Assembly (NCBI GenBank): GCA_005406025.1
Contig: BGZK01000190.1
Location: forward strand, 496,001 to 560,000
Direction of reading: 5' to 3'
Source of the DNA: Eumeta japonica
Taxonomy: Eukaryota; Arthropoda; Insecta; Lepidoptera; Psychidae
Length of the DNA: 64,000 nt
In this document: piece by piece, positions 63,907 through 64,000 of the stretch
Layout: every line of letters starts with the position of its first letter
Numbering within the stretch: the stretch's first letter is position 1
Translations under genes and position numbers: made by a program
The notes under the pieces: model-generated
What the model saw: only the letters and a program-made list of their open reading frames with translations
Databases searched by the model: none
Told to the model about the DNA's origin: nothing

Positions 63907-64000
63907 TTGCATTGATTTAGAAGCTTCAGTTCTTCCCACTTCCAAGAGACCTTGTATGTTATCTCTATTTGTTCCCGAGAAACATGTTCTCAACAGACCG

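Noticed and set aside
63907..64000. A further CCT7 exon at the right edge
   Set aside because: The minus-strand translation has stops and none of the residues expected upstream of DMFCAGR, so this is intron.
1..64000. CRISPR array, prokaryotic operon or phage
   Set aside because: Genes are intron-rich and eukaryotic; no array of regularly spaced repeats was seen.

Overview
The window is AT-rich animal nuclear DNA with short, GC-rich exons joined by GT...AG introns. It is almost certainly from a lepidopteran (moth or butterfly). The grounds are a tRNA-derived SINE of lepidopteran type, several dispersed repeats I recognise from moth genomes, a decayed mariner, and genes closest in style to insect kst and CCT7. 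There is no bacterial-type operon, CRISPR array or phage. Species cannot be named from the sequence.

Layout. (1) 1-38209, plus strand: the 3' part of a beta-heavy spectrin gene (karst, kst). I could chain 45 exons with consistent reading phase: spectrin repeats (1-24775), a charged linker (26013-27068), a PH domain (28515-30622), and a long Ser/Pro/Arg-rich tail ending in a basic peptide (31075-34439 and 38019-38209), about 2296 residues in all. The actin-binding domain and first repeats lie upstream of the window. (2) 38210-39924: the tail-to-tail gap, with poly(A) signals and repeat debris. (3) 39925-49816, minus strand: a six-exon gene for a secreted protein I do not recognise, at least 374 residues with a signal-like N-terminus and four cysteines. 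Its start codon is not settled. (4) 49817-56833: a gene-poor block of mobile-element remnants. (5) 56834-62790, minus strand: the last five exons of CCT7 (TCP-1 eta), 241 residues. Its 5' exons lie beyond the right edge.

The three genes are not a functional unit: a membrane-skeleton protein, an orphan secreted protein and a cytosolic chaperonin subunit. The introns and gaps hold four copies of a long-TIR MITE, an inverted pair of a microsatellite-bearing repeat, a pogo-like element, fragments of one non-LTR retrotransposon family and several near-perfect hairpins. The most distinctive coding observations are a 7-residue tandem repeat in the spectrin tail, two possible spectrin C-termini, and the orphan secreted gene. 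I did not find a convincing new multi-gene system.
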